Assembly: GCF_900172365.1 (NCBI RefSeq)
Contig: NZ_FWFJ01000020.1
Span: 1-64,000 of the forward strand
Length of the DNA stretch: 64,000 nt
From: Roseovarius gaetbuli
Lineage (GTDB): Bacteria > Pseudomonadota > Alphaproteobacteria > Rhodobacterales > Rhodobacteraceae
Direction: 5' to 3'
Shown here: positions 47,500 through 56,745 of the stretch, piece after piece
Layout: every line of letters starts with the position of its first letter
Numbering within the stretch: the stretch's first letter is position 1
Notes under the pieces: generated by a model
The model's database searches: none
What the model saw: the letters and a program-made list of their open reading frames with translations, nothing else
Told to the model about the DNA's origin: nothing
Position numbers and translations under genes: made by a program

Positions 47500-48618
47500 A
47501 TGGAATTTCTGGACTACACCCATAACCTCTGGCTGGTTGCGGCCTCGCTCAGCATCTCGATGATGGCGGGGTTTACCGGGTTTTCCCTGACCAAGGGCAT
47601 CGCCGGTCAGACGGTGGTCATGCGCAAACTTTCGGTGACACTGGCCGCCGTGGCGCTTGGCGGTGGCATCTGGTCAATGCATTTCGTGGCGATGCTCGGG
47701 CTGCAACTTCCGATCCCGATTTACTATGACGCGATGATCACGCTCGGCTCGGCTCTGGTGGCTATCTTGATGGTCGGGCTGGCGCTCCTGCTTTTGCATT
47801 TCTATCCTCGCACGCCGCTGATCCTGACGCTGGCCGGGGCGGTTGTCGGGCTTGGCGTGGTGGCGATGCATTACATTGGCATGTCCGGCCTGCAACTCTG
47901 CCGCGCGGTCTATACGCTGCCGGGGGTGGCCTTGGCGGTGCTGGCGTCTTGCGGGCTGAACATCGGGGCGTTTTGGGTGGCCTATGGCCAGCGGCGCCCC
48001 CGCAATATCCTGCTTGGCACGGTCTGTTTCGGGGCCTCGGTCTTTGCCGTGCATTTCGCCGCCATCTCGGGGACGCGCTTTGTCGCCGAGGCCAGCCTGC
48101 GCGAGATCGGGCCGCTTATCGGCAATGAAACCCTCGCCATCGGCGTGGTTCTCAGCAGTTTCGTGCTCTGCGGCGCGTTTCTATTGTCGGGCGTGACCTT
48201 TCTGACGCCTGCCGCGAGCGCCAATGCCGCCCCGGCCCCCGCGTCACAGGAAAAGGTCCCTGCCGCTACGCCCACGACCCCGCCCGTACTGCGCATTCCC
48301 TACGAGCAGAACGGCCAGACCCATTTCATTGATGCAAGCGATGTGGCGATTGTGCGCGCCGAGGGGCACTACACCCTGCTCTATGCCGGATCAGAGCGGT
48401 ATTTCTGCGTCTGGTCGATCACCGAGGCCGAACGGCGCCTCGCCGCCGGGCCATTTGTGAAATCGCATCGCAGCTATCTGATCAACCCGGCCCATATCGT
48501 GCATTTCGAACGGCGCAAGGATAACGGCATCTGTCATTTCATCCTCGGCGACCAAACCGTGACCACCCCGGTCAGCCGCTCTCGCCTGCCCGCTCTGCGC
48601 GAGGCGCTCGGGCTTTAG
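47500..48618 (+). CDS. coxC: MHYT - LytTR membrane sensor/regulator, CoxC/CoxH-like
   Basis: A 372-residue protein. Residues 1-230 form a seven-span MHYT domain with the repeated motifs MHFVAM, MHYIGM and VHFAAI, whose Met/His/Tyr residues are proposed to bind a metal that senses CO, O2 or NO. A proline/alanine linker leads to a C-terminal LytTR DNA-binding domain (DVAIVRAEGHYTLLYA, PFVKSHRSYLINPAHI). This architecture occurs in CoxC and CoxH of the Oligotropha cox cluster. It lies directly upstream of coxMSL in the same direction, and matching direct repeats lie in the gap. The letter C is assigned by architecture and position. Confidence 0.82.
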   Translation: MEFLDYTHNLWLVAASLSISMMAGFTGFSLTKGIAGQTVVMRKLSVTLAAVALGGGIWSMHFVAMLGLQLPIPIYYDAMITLGSALVAILMVGLALLLLHFYPRTPLILTLAGAVVGLGVVAMHYIGMSGLQLCRAVYTLPGVALAVLASCGLNIGAFWVAYGQRRPRNILLGTVCFGASVFAVHFAAISGTRFVAEASLREIGPLIGNETLAIGVVLSSFVLCGAFLLSGVTFLTPAASANAAPAPASQEKVPAATPTTPPVLRIPYEQNGQTHFIDASDVAIVRAEGHYTLLYAGSERYFCVWSITEAERRLAAGPFVKSHRSYLINPAHIVHFERRKDNGICHFILGDQTVTTPVSRSRLPALREALGL

Positions 48619-48641
48619 GGCGCAGAACGCGGCGGCATCCC

Positions 48642-48711
48642 GTAGGGTGGGTGAAACCCTCGCCCGCCCGGTCGCGCCAGCCCGCAACAGCGTGGGTTTC
48701 ACCCACCCTAC
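48642..48711. repeat. Extragenic palindromic repeat (GTAGGGTGGGTGAAACC type)
   Basis: GTAGGGTGGGTGAAACCC (48642-48659) and its reverse complement, ending CACCCACCCTAC at 48711, flank a 32-base loop. This is a repeat type I know from many intergenic regions in Rhodobacteraceae. It lies right after the coxC stop and could form a terminator-like hairpin between coxC and coxM. Confidence 0.7.
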
Positions 48712-48751
48712 ACTTGGCGCGCGCTCAACCTTAAGGCGTCGTAAACGGATT

Positions 48752-48785
48752 TCGCAACTCGTGCATGCATATCGCAACTCGTGCA
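48752..48785 (+). promoter_or_regulatory. Tandem 14-bp direct repeat, candidate LytTR operator of coxMSL
   Basis: TCGCAACTCGTGCA occurs exactly at 48752-48765 and 48772-48785, a 20-base period, close to two helical turns. LytTR-type regulators bind such in-phase direct repeats. The pair lies about 105 bases before the coxM start and directly after a LytTR-domain gene. Confidence 0.55.
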
Positions 48786-48889
48786 CCGCAAGGCGGTGCT
48801 GAGGACAGATCGACAGACAATCGCGCAGCACTGCCTAGGCTATCTACAAGGTCCGCCACACCGGCCCTGTCTTTGGGAGGAGACACCAC

Positions 48890-49744
48890 ATGATACCAGC
48901 AGCTTTCGAGTATCACCGCCCCGGTGATCTGCCCTCTGCGCTTGCGCTCTTGAGCGAACATGGCGACGACGCCCGCGTCATTGCAGGCGGGCACAGCCTT
49001 ATTCCGATGATGAAGCTGCGCATGGCCGAGGTCCCGCATCTGATCGACCTTCAGGCGATCAAAGCCCTGCGCGGCATCACCATTGACGGCACCCGCGTCA
49101 CCCTTGGCGCGATGGTCACCCAACACGAAATTATCGCAAGTGACGCGCTGATGAGCGTCGCGCCGATCCTCGGCGAGGCCGCGCTTCAGATCGCCGATCC
49201 GCAGGTGCGCTACATGGGCACCATCGGAGGCAATGTCGCCAATGGCGACCCGGGCAATGACATGCCCGGCCTGATGCAATGCCTTGATGCCACATTTCAC
49301 CTCGAGGGCCCCGAGGGCACACGCAGCGTCATGGCCCGTGACTTCTACGACTCGGCCTATATGACGGCGCGCGCCGATGACGAGATCCTGACCGCCATAA
49401 GCTTTGACGCCCCCAAGGGCGGGTTTGCCTACGAAAAGCAAAAGCGCAAGATCGGCGACTATGCCACCGCCGCCGCCGCCGTCATGCTGACCCGCGAGGG
49501 CGACACCTGCGCCGCCGCCTCGATCGCCATGACCAACCTCAGCGATGTGCCGGTCTGGTCCGCCACCGCAGGCGCCGCACTTGTCGGCACCGATGTCGGC
49601 GCTGAGGCCGTGAGCGCGGCTGTCGCCGCCGCCCTCGCCGATATTGATCCCACCGAGGACAATCGCGGCCCGGTCGACTTTAAACGCCACGTCGCCGCCA
49701 TCATCATCGCCCGCGCAATCACCCGCGCCTGGGGCCGGGCCTGA
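48890..49744 (+). CDS. coxM: Aerobic carbon monoxide dehydrogenase medium (FAD) subunit
   Basis: A 284-residue flavoprotein subunit with the FAD-binding motifs [13 protein letters not shown] (about residue 32) and [16 protein letters not shown], and a C-terminal CO-dehydrogenase flavoprotein domain. The start at 48890 has a GGGAGGAG box. It carries electrons from the [2Fe-2S] small subunit to the quinone pool. The order coxM-coxS-coxL is that of form I enzymes. Confidence 0.95.
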   Translation: MIPAAFEYHRPGDLPSALALLSEHGDDARVIAGGHSLIPMMKLRMAEVPHLIDLQAIKALRGITIDGTRVTLGAMVTQHEIIASDALMSVAPILGEAALQIADPQVRYMGTIGGNVANGDPGNDMPGLMQCLDATFHLEGPEGTRSVMARDFYDSAYMTARADDEILTAISFDAPKGGFAYEKQKRKIGDYATAAAAVMLTREGDTCAAASIAMTNLSDVPVWSATAGAALVGTDVGAEAVSAAVAAALADIDPTEDNRGPVDFKRHVAAIIIARAITRAWGRA

Positions 49745-49758
49745 GAAGGATTATCACC

Positions 49759-50253
49759 ATGAGCAAGAAAATGCAGATCACCCTGACCGTGAACGGCGAG
49801 GCCCACGACATTCTGGCAGAGCCGCGCGAATTGCTGATTTACGTGCTGCGCGAGCGGCTCAACATCACCGGGCCGCATGTGGGCTGTGAAACCTCGCATT
49901 GCGGCGCCTGTACCGTCACGCTGAACGGCAAATCGGTCAAATCCTGCACGGTTTTCGCCGCCCAGGCCGATGGCGCCGAAATCACCACCATCGAGGGCCT
50001 TGGCAGCCCCGATAGCCTGCACGCCCTGCAAGAGGCCTTTAAGGAACATCACGGGCTTCAATGCGGCTTTTGCACGCCGGGCATGATCACCCGCGCCGCC
50101 AAGCTGCTTGAGGAAAACCCGACCCCCTCCGAAGAGGATGTGCGCTTTGGCATGGCCGGGAACCTGTGTCGCTGTACCGGATATCAGAACATCGTCAAAT
50201 CCGTGCTTGCCGCAGCAAGTGACGTCAACACCGCCAAGGAGGCCGCGCAATGA
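49759..50253 (+). CDS. coxS: Aerobic carbon monoxide dehydrogenase small (2Fe-2S) subunit
   Basis: A 164-residue iron-sulfur subunit with two [2Fe-2S] clusters. The N-terminal plant-type ferredoxin cysteines lie in [16 protein letters not shown] and SC, and the C-terminal ones in CGFCTPGM and CRCTGYQ. It transfers electrons from the molybdenum-copper site to the FAD subunit. It overlaps coxL by 4 bases. Confidence 0.96.
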   Translation: MSKKMQITLTVNGEAHDILAEPRELLIYVLRERLNITGPHVGCETSHCGACTVTLNGKSVKSCTVFAAQADGAEITTIEGLGSPDSLHALQEAFKEHHGLQCGFCTPGMITRAAKLLEENPTPSEEDVRFGMAGNLCRCTGYQNIVKSVLAAASDVNTAKEAAQ

Positions 50254-52667
50254 ACGACCTGACACCGGATCGCGAAGATCGCGTTGCCAAGCTCAAGGGC
50301 ATGGGCTGTTCGCGCAAGCGGGTTGAAGACGCCCGCTTTACCCAAGGCAAGGGCAACTATGTCGATGACATCAAGATGCCCGGCATGCTGCATGGCGATT
50401 TCGTGCGTTCGCCCTATGCCCATGCGCGGGTGGTGTCGATTGATGCCAGTGCCGCGCTTGCGCTTGACGGGGTTGTCGCCGTGCTGACGGCCAAGGATCT
50501 GGAGCCGATCGGCCTGCACTGGATGCCGACGCTGGCGGGCGACAAGCAGATGGTGCTGGCCGATGGCAAGGTGCTGTTTCAAGGTCAGGAAGTGGCCTAT
50601 GTGGTCGCGCGCGACCGCTATGTCGCCGCCGATGCGGTCGAGCTTGTCGAGGTCGAATACGAAGAGCTTGAGGTGATCGTTGACCCTTTCAAAGCGCTGC
50701 AAAGCGATGTGGTGCTGCGCGAGGATATCGCGGGGGAAACCAGCGGTGCGCATGGCGAACGCCGCCACCCGAACCACATTTTTCTCTGGGAAGAGGGCGA
50801 CAAGACCGCCACCGAACAAGTGATCGACAGCGCCGATGTGGTGGCCGAAGAGATGATCTATTACCACCGCACCCATCCCTGCCCGCTGGAAACCTGCGGC
50901 TGTGTTGCCTCGATGGACAAGGTGAACGGCAAGCTGACGCTCTATGGCACCTTTCAAGCGCCGCATGTGGTGCGCACCGTGGCCTCGCTCTTGTCAGGGA
51001 TTGAAGAGCATAACATTCGCGTCGTCAGCCCCGATATCGGCGGCGGCTTTGGCAATAAGGTCGGGGTCTATCCGGGTTATGTCTGTTCCATCGTGGCCTC
51101 TATCGTCACCGGCAAACCGGTGAAATGGGTCGAGGACCGGATGGAGAACCTGATGGCCACCGCATTTGCCCGCGACTATTGGATGAAGGGGCGGATTTCG
51201 GCCACTAAGCACGGCAAGATCACCGCCCTTGAGGCCAAGGTCACCGCCGATCACGGCGCGTTTGATGCCTGCGCCGACCCGACCAAGTTTCCGGCGGGCT
51301 TTTTCCATATCTGTACCGGGTCCTATGACATTCCGGTGGCCTATGTCGGGGTGGACGGGGTCTATACAAACAAGGCGCCGGGCGGGGTGGCCTATCGCTG
51401 TTCGTTCCGCGTGACCGAGGCCGCCTATTTCATCGAACGCATGATCGAGGTGCTGGCAATCGAGCTTGGCATGGACGCCGCAGAGCTGCGCCGCATCAAC
51501 TTTATCCGCGAGGATCAGTTCCCCTATCAGTCGGCGCTTGGCTGGGAATATGACAGCGGCGATTATCATACCGCCTGGGACAAGGCGCTTGCGGCGGTGG
51601 ATTACAACGGACTGCGGCGCAAACAGGCGACACAGCTTGAGGCCTTCAAACGCGGCGAGACCCGCAAGCTGATGGGCATCGGCCTTAGCTTTTTCACCGA
51701 GATCGTCGGCGCGGGGCCGGTCAAGAACTGTGATATCCTTGGCATGGGGATGTTTGATAGCTGCGAAATCCGCATTCACCCCACCGGAAGCGCGATCGCG
51801 CGTCTTGGCACGATAAGTCAGGGCCAGGGCCATGCCACCACCTTTGCCCAGATTTTGGCGAGCGAAATCGGCATCCCCGCCGACAGCATCACCATCGAGG
51901 AAGGCGACACCGATACCGCGCCCTACGGGCTTGGCACCTATGGAAGCCGCTCCACCCCGGTGGCGGGGGCGGCCACCGCCCTTGCCGGGCGCAAGATCCG
52001 CGCCAAGGCGCAGATGATCGCGGCCTACCTTCTGGAAGTGCATGACAATGACGTCGAATTTGACGTCGACCGCTTTGTGGTCAAGGGCGCGCCGGAGCGG
52101 TTCAAAACCATGACCGAGATCGCCTATGCCGCCTATCATCAAGCCATTCCAGGCGTCGAGCCGGGGCTTAAGGCGGTCAGCTATTACGATCCGCCGAACA
52201 TGACCTATCCGTTCGGGGCCTATATCTGCGTGATGGATGTGGATGTGGATACCGGCGAGGCGCATGTGCGCCAGGTCTATGCGCTTGACGATTGCGGCAC
52301 CCGGATCAACCCGATGGTGATCGAAGGACAGGTGCATGGCGGGCTGACCGAAGCCTATGCCATCGCCATGGCGCAGGAGATTGCCTATGATGATCTGGGC
52401 AATTGCAAGACCGCGACGCTGATGGATTTCTTTTGGCCGACGGCCTGGGAAACGCCGCATTACACCACCGATCACACCGAAACCCCAAGCCCGCATCACC
52501 CGATTGGCGCCAAGGGGGTGGGCGAAAGCCCGAATGTTGGCGGCGTTCCGGCCTTCTCGAATGCCGTACACGATGCGCTGCGCCCGTTCGGGTTGCGCCA
52601 GTTGCATATGCCGCATGATCACTGGCGGATCTGGAAAGCGGCCAATGACCTTGGTCTGCACGGTTAG
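50250..52667 (+). CDS. coxL: Aerobic carbon monoxide dehydrogenase large (Mo-Cu) subunit, form I
   Basis: An 805-residue molybdopterin-cytosine-dinucleotide subunit, full length. The form I signature AYRCSFR is present with Cys384, the residue that holds copper in the Mo-S-Cu centre, and the catalytic glutamate is E759 in [15 protein letters not shown] is the cofactor-binding loop. It oxidises CO to CO2 at the cytoplasmic membrane. Unlike form II proteins (AYRGAGR), this copy should be a genuine CO oxidiser if maturation works. It stops with TAG. Confidence 0.97.
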   Translation: MNDLTPDREDRVAKLKGMGCSRKRVEDARFTQGKGNYVDDIKMPGMLHGDFVRSPYAHARVVSIDASAALALDGVVAVLTAKDLEPIGLHWMPTLAGDKQMVLADGKVLFQGQEVAYVVARDRYVAADAVELVEVEYEELEVIVDPFKALQSDVVLREDIAGETSGAHGERRHPNHIFLWEEGDKTATEQVIDSADVVAEEMIYYHRTHPCPLETCGCVASMDKVNGKLTLYGTFQAPHVVRTVASLLSGIEEHNIRVVSPDIGGGFGNKVGVYPGYVCSIVASIVTGKPVKWVEDRMENLMATAFARDYWMKGRISATKHGKITALEAKVTADHGAFDACADPTKFPAGFFHICTGSYDIPVAYVGVDGVYTNKAPGGVAYRCSFRVTEAAYFIERMIEVLAIELGMDAAELRRINFIREDQFPYQSALGWEYDSGDYHTAWDKALAAVDYNGLRRKQATQLEAFKRGETRKLMGIGLSFFTEIVGAGPVKNCDILGMGMFDSCEIRIHPTGSAIARLGTISQGQGHATTFAQILASEIGIPADSITIEEGDTDTAPYGLGTYGSRSTPVAGAATALAGRKIRAKAQMIAAYLLEVHDNDVEFDVDRFVVKGAPERFKTMTEIAYAAYHQAIPGVEPGLKAVSYYDPPNMTYPFGAYICVMDVDVDTGEAHVRQVYALDDCGTRINPMVIEGQVHGGLTEAYAIAMAQEIAYDDLGNCKTATLMDFFWPTAWETPHYTTDHTETPSPHHPIGAKGVGESPNVGGVPAFSNAVHDALRPFGLRQLHMPHDHWRIWKAANDLGLHG

Positions 52668-52673
52668 GGAGCA

Positions 52674-52740
52674 CGGGGGCGCTGCCCCCATCCAAGAAAA
52701 TTCGGCGAATTTTCTTGGACTCCCCCGGAGTATTTGGGAA
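52674..52740. repeat. Extragenic palindromes between coxL and coxD
   Basis: GGGGGCGCTGCCCCC is followed by a perfect 14-bp palindrome TCCAAGAAAATTCG-G-CGAATTTTCTTGGA (52691-52719), then CTCCCCCGGAGTATTTGGG. This composite is a repeat type familiar from Rhodobacteraceae intergenic regions. Inside the cox operon it may lower expression of coxDEF relative to coxMSL. Confidence 0.65.
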
Positions 52741-52753
52741 CGGTGAAAGAGAG

Positions 52754-53632
52754 ATGCAGGATTGGCGGGCGTTACAGAAAGGCATGGCGGATCACGGCTA
52801 TATTGCGGCCGATGATCTGGCGATGGCGGTGCATATCGCCCTCTCGCTTGGCCGTCCGCTTTTGCTTGAGGGGGCTGCCGGGGTTGGCAAGACCGAAGTG
52901 GCGCGCGTGCTGGCCGCGTTGCGCGACACGATGCTGATCCGATTGCAATGCTATGAAGGGCTTGATGCGGCGCAGGCGATTTATGAGCGGAACTATCCGC
53001 GCCAGCTTTTGGCCATTCGCGCCGCCTCTGAGGCGGGCGAGACCGGCAAGGACGTCGAGGCACGGATTTTTTCCGATGACTACCTGTTGGAGCGCCCGCT
53101 TTTGCAGGCCATCCGACAGCCGGTGGCACCGGTGCTTTTGATTGACGAGATTGACCGCGCGGATGAGGAATTTGAGGCCTATCTTCTTGAAGTACTGTCA
53201 GAGTTTCAGATAACCATTCCCGAACTTGGCACCATCAGGGCCACCACGAGGCCGATCGTCATCCTGACCGCCAATGGCACGCGCGATTTGTCGGATGCCC
53301 TGCGCAGGCGTTGCATTTATGCACATGTCGATTACCCCGAACCCGCAGCAGAACTTGCAATTCTGCAAATCAGAGCCCCCGAGATCGAGGCCACTCTGGC
53401 CGCGCAGATCGTCGGCTTTGTCCAGGCCCTGCGCCGTGAAGACCTTGAGAAAAACCCCGGCATTGCCGAGATGCTGGATTTTGCCGCCGCGCTTGCCGGG
53501 CTTGGCGTAAACGACCTGATCCATGACCCCATGCTGTTGCAAGCCGCGCTTGGAACGCTGCTCAAGACCCAAAGCGACCGCGAGGCGATCCCGCCCGAGG
53601 TGGCCGCGCGTCTTGCGGGGCGCGCCGCATGA
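52754..53632 (+). CDS. coxD: MoxR-family AAA+ ATPase CoxD
   Basis: A 292-residue AAA+ ATPase with Walker A EGAAGVGKTEVAR, Walker B APVLLIDEIDRAD, sensor 1 VILTANGTRDLSDALRRRC and no membrane span. CoxD is needed to build the sulfurated, copper-loaded active site of CO dehydrogenase. The ATG at 52754 follows GAAAGAGAG; an in-frame extension to 52715 overlaps the palindromic repeat and is rejected. It overlaps coxE by 4 bases. Confidence 0.92.
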   Translation: MQDWRALQKGMADHGYIAADDLAMAVHIALSLGRPLLLEGAAGVGKTEVARVLAALRDTMLIRLQCYEGLDAAQAIYERNYPRQLLAIRAASEAGETGKDVEARIFSDDYLLERPLLQAIRQPVAPVLLIDEIDRADEEFEAYLLEVLSEFQITIPELGTIRATTRPIVILTANGTRDLSDALRRRCIYAHVDYPEPAAELAILQIRAPEIEATLAAQIVGFVQALRREDLEKNPGIAEMLDFAAALAGLGVNDLIHDPMLLQAALGTLLKTQSDREAIPPEVAARLAGRAA

Positions 53633-54693
53633 GCCGGATCACCCGGTTTGCCGCGCGCGATCCTGGCCCCGCCGCGCGCATGGCCGGGTTTGTCGCACAC
53701 CTGCGCAGCAACGGGTTGCGCCTTGGGGTCGGCGAGACCCAGACCGCGCTTGCCGCGCTGACCCATGTTTCCGCTTGCGACCCGCGCGAGACGCGTCTTG
53801 CGTTGAAAGCGGTCTGCGCCGCGAATGCCGATGAGGCCGCGCGCTTTGACCTGCTGTTTGACAGCTATTGGTGCACCGATGGGCGGGTGCGCGAGAAAGC
53901 CGTGCCAAGGGAGGACAAGGCCGACAGGAAGTCCACCAACACCCGCGATCCGCAGGGCGAAAACGCCGGAGCGCGCGGCGCACTCCATAGCCCCGGTGAT
54001 GGCCCCGACAGGGCAAGCGCCGATGGCGATGGCACTGGGAAATTGATCGCGAGCGGCGTTGAGAACTTGATGCGCAAGGACATGCGCCAACTTGTCAGCC
54101 CGCAGGATATTTCCGCCGCCGAGGCCACAGCGCGCCGCCTTGCGGCCGCGTTTCGGGACCGACGCTCGCGCAGGCGCCGCACCGCGCGCAAGGGTGATCA
54201 AATCCATTTTCGCCGCCTCATCCGTCAGAGCCTGTCGACGGGCGGCGAGCCGCTTACCCTGCCGCGCAAGGCCCGACCGGATCGCCCGGTAAAGATCGTG
54301 GCGCTTTGCGATGTCTCGGGCTCGATGACGATCTATGCGCGGGTGTTCCTGGCCTTTTTGTCGGGCCTGATGCGCGCGGATGACAGCACAGACGCCTATC
54401 TGTTTCACACCCGCCTTGTGCGCATAAGTGAGGCGTTGCGTGACACCGATCCGATGCGCGTGCTGAACCGGCTGAGCCTCTTGGCCGAGGGGTTTGGCGG
54501 CGGCTCAAAGATCGGTGCGGCGCTTGATCAATTCGCCCGCGGCCCGGCACGCCGCTTTGTGAACGGGCGCAGCGTGGTCATCATCCTGTCGGATGGCTAT
54601 GACACCGATCCGCCCGAAAAATTGGCAAAGGCTCTGGCGCGTCTGCGCAAGCGGGGCTGCAGGATCATCTGGCTTAACCCATTGAAAGGCTAG
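53629..54693 (+). CDS. coxE: VWA-containing CO dehydrogenase maturation protein CoxE, C-terminus cut by tandem amber codons
   Basis: A 354-residue protein with N-terminal VWA_CoxE region and a MIDAS motif DVSGSMTIY, followed by ILSDGYDTD. It works with CoxD in inserting copper into the active site. Translation stops after NPLKG at TAG TAG (54691-54696), yet the same frame continues as YYAPIAGGMAAALPYLDLFAPA...LERL to a TGA at 54811 that overlaps the coxF ATG. The ancestral protein was therefore about 40 residues longer, ending in the conserved-looking tail. TGG and CAG (or similar) to TAG would explain the tandem stop. Confidence 0.88.
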   Translation: MSRITRFAARDPGPAARMAGFVAHLRSNGLRLGVGETQTALAALTHVSACDPRETRLALKAVCAANADEAARFDLLFDSYWCTDGRVREKAVPREDKADRKSTNTRDPQGENAGARGALHSPGDGPDRASADGDGTGKLIASGVENLMRKDMRQLVSPQDISAAEATARRLAAAFRDRRSRRRRTARKGDQIHFRRLIRQSLSTGGEPLTLPRKARPDRPVKIVALCDVSGSMTIYARVFLAFLSGLMRADDSTDAYLFHTRLVRISEALRDTDPMRVLNRLSLLAEGFGGGSKIGAALDQFARGPARRFVNGRSVVIILSDGYDTDPPEKLAKALARLRKRGCRIIWLNPLKG

Positions 54694-54812
54694 TAGTATT
54701 ATGCGCCAATTGCCGGGGGAATGGCCGCCGCCCTGCCCTATCTTGATCTATTTGCGCCCGCCACGACGCTGGCCGACCTGGCCGCGCTTGAACCCGAATT
54801 GGAGCGGCTGTG

Positions 54813-55629
54813 ATGGCCCCGGAACTGCTTGATAGAGCCATTGCAACGGCCGTCGCCCGCCTCCGCGAGGCGCGGCGCGCCTATGCGATTGCCACCGTGG
54901 TGCGCACGGTCGGCGCGACTGCGGCCAAACCCGGCGCGCGCGCTTATCCTGGCGGATGGCGCGATTGCCGAAGGCTGGGTCGGGGGCGGATGCGTGCGCG
55001 GGGCGATGACACGCGCAGCCCTGGCTTCCATTGGCGACGGCACCCCGCGGATGATATCCTTGCGCCCCGAAGGCGAGATCGACAACCAAGAGGGAATAGA
55101 AATCGCGCGTAACGGATGCCCCAGCAAAGGGTCGATGGATCTGTTTATCGAACCCGTATTACCACAGCCCGAATTGGTGATCATCGGCGCCTCGCCGGTG
55201 GCGCGTTCGCTGGCGGCACTGGCCGGATCGTTCGGCTTTGACATCATCCAACATGACAGCGCCACAGAGCTTGGCCCGCTACCAGCGGGCGCGCGCCGCA
55301 TGGTCGTGGTCGCGACGCAGGGCAAGGGCGATCTCGACGGGTTGAACACGGCACTGGACAGCGACGCAGATTACATCGGCTTTGTCGCCAGTCACCGCAA
55401 GTTCGATACCCTCGCCAAGACCCTGCGCGTGGCGGGCGCGGATGAGGCCGCACTGGCGCGGATCAACGCGCCTGCGGGTCTTGCGATTGACGCGGTAACG
55501 CCGGATGAAATCGCGCTGTCGATCCTGGCTCAGGTGGTCAAGACACGCCGCAGCGGTCAGCGCCAACCAGAGGCCGAGCCCCCTAGCTTGCACCAGCCCC
55601 CGGCCCGGTTTGACGGAAGGTCACCGTGA
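54813..55629 (+). pseudogene. coxF: CO dehydrogenase maturation factor CoxF (XdhC-like), frameshifted
   Basis: MAPELLDRAIATAVARLREARRAYAIATVVRTVGATAAKPGAR begins an XdhC-family protein but leaves frame in the GCGCGCGC tract near 54945. The rest (ALILADGAIAEGWVGGGCVRGAMTRAAL, later PELVIIGASPVARSLAALAG and TPDEIALSILAQVVKTRR) is in another frame. A two-base CG slip would restore it. The last 45 bases overlap a gene on the opposite strand, and the usual family tail is missing, so the 3' end is also altered. XdhC-like proteins help sulfurate the molybdenum cofactor. Confidence 0.82.
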
Positions 55630-56077
55630 AATAGCCCATCTCGTCGCCCTCAACATGCACGACCTGTGCGGGGATGTTTATGCTTGGGCGGCGGGCCTCG
55701 TCTCCGGCCTGCCAAGGGCGATCGCTCACCACACAGCGCGCCTCGCTGGCGGCGTAATCGGCCGCCGGGGCGACCTCTTGCATGAACAGCAGCCCGCGCA
55801 CCAAGACCGCATCGCCAAGCGACACAGAGCCCGAGCCAAGCAGCCTTGGCTCGACCCCATTGGTCAGGGTGGATTGCGCGCGGCTTTGCGCCCAGACACC
55901 ACAAACCATTGTTTTGCCATTGGATTCCAGAACGTCTACCGCAACGCTGATGCCGCCGCCGCTGCTATAGGTGCCACCCGAAACCACGGGATCGGCGCCA
56001 AGGCGCGCGGTGGCGGTCCCGGTTGTGGTGGCGCAGGCCGCAAGCAGGCCGGTGGACAGGATAAGGACGTATTTCAT
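55583..56077 (-). CDS. Hypothetical lipoprotein, paralogue 1
   Basis: A 164-residue protein with lipoprotein signal MKYVLILSTGLLAACATT (lipobox LAAC). The mature part is beta-rich with GGTYSSGGGISVAVDVLE, GKTMVCGVWAQS and GSGSVSLGD, and contains two further cysteines. The start at 56077 is set by the signal peptide. It has the same length (164 residues) and block order as the next gene, so the two are tandem duplicates. No named family was recognised. Confidence 0.75.
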   Translation of the reverse strand: MKYVLILSTGLLAACATTTGTATARLGADPVVSGGTYSSGGGISVAVDVLESNGKTMVCGVWAQSRAQSTLTNGVEPRLLGSGSVSLGDAVLVRGLLFMQEVAPAADYAASEARCVVSDRPWQAGDEARRPSINIPAQVVHVEGDEMGYFTVTFRQTGPGAGAS

Positions 56078-56157
56078 GGCGTGAACCCCCTGGCTAAGTG
56101 ACAACTCTCATCCGATAGATAGCAAGGTTGTCGATCAATACCAGTCCGATTGCCGCC

Positions 56158-56652
56158 TCAGCCCCCGTTTCCGGGCACAGCCGGCCCAAAGCGCACCATG
56201 TCACTGCCGACATCCACGGCGTCAAGATAGAGTTCCTTGCGCGGGAAATGCACCGTCGGGCGCAGACCTTCGTCGCCAGCCTTCCAGTCGCGAGCGGTCA
56301 CGACGCAACTTGCCGGGGCGCCGCCATAATCGGGCGCACTTGCCACCTCGTTAAGCCCGCCAAGACCGCGCATAAGCGCCTTGCCCTCAAGGTTGATCGA
56401 CCCCGAGCCAAGGACTTCGGTCTTTGCGCCCCTCGTCATAGAGGCCTGCCCATCGCTTTGCGACCAGACACCGCAAACCATTGTTTTACCTTCATGTTCC
56501 CGAATGTCCGCCGCGACGGCAATACCACCGCCAGAATCATATCGCCCCTCAAACACCACCGGATCAGGCAGAAGCAGGGCGCGGGTGGTGACGCTGTTGG
56601 TGCTTGTGCAGGCCGACAAAAGACCAACAAGAAGTGCCAGGGGATATTTCAT
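56158..56652 (-). CDS. Hypothetical lipoprotein, paralogue 2
   Basis: A 164-residue lipoprotein with signal MKYPLALLVGLLSACTST (lipobox LSAC). It shares GGGIAV, GKTMVCGVWSQS, GSGSINL and CVV...GDE blocks with the gene 80 bases downstream. Its ATG at 56652 follows the stop of no close gene, so it likely has its own promoter. The function is unknown. Conserved cysteines in VCGVW and CVV could form a disulfide in the periplasm. Confidence 0.75.
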   Translation of the reverse strand: MKYPLALLVGLLSACTSTNSVTTRALLLPDPVVFEGRYDSGGGIAVAADIREHEGKTMVCGVWSQSDGQASMTRGAKTEVLGSGSINLEGKALMRGLGGLNEVASAPDYGGAPASCVVTARDWKAGDEGLRPTVHFPRKELYLDAVDVGSDMVRFGPAVPGNGG

Positions 56653-56745
56653 GAAATCTGTCCTTTTGGGTAAACGCATACCCTCAAGAACACAGAAATT
56701 CAGCGCCAATATCCACCCCGTGCACACCGACACACAGAGGTGTGA

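Noticed and set aside
50250-52667. Form II (CODH-like) oxidoreductase
   Set aside because: The AYRCSFR signature with the copper cysteine and the M-S-L gene order mark it as form I.
50994-53129. A 711-codon open frame on the minus strand
   Set aside because: It lies opposite coxL and coxD, whose motifs and lengths are normal. Its translation has no recognisable domain.
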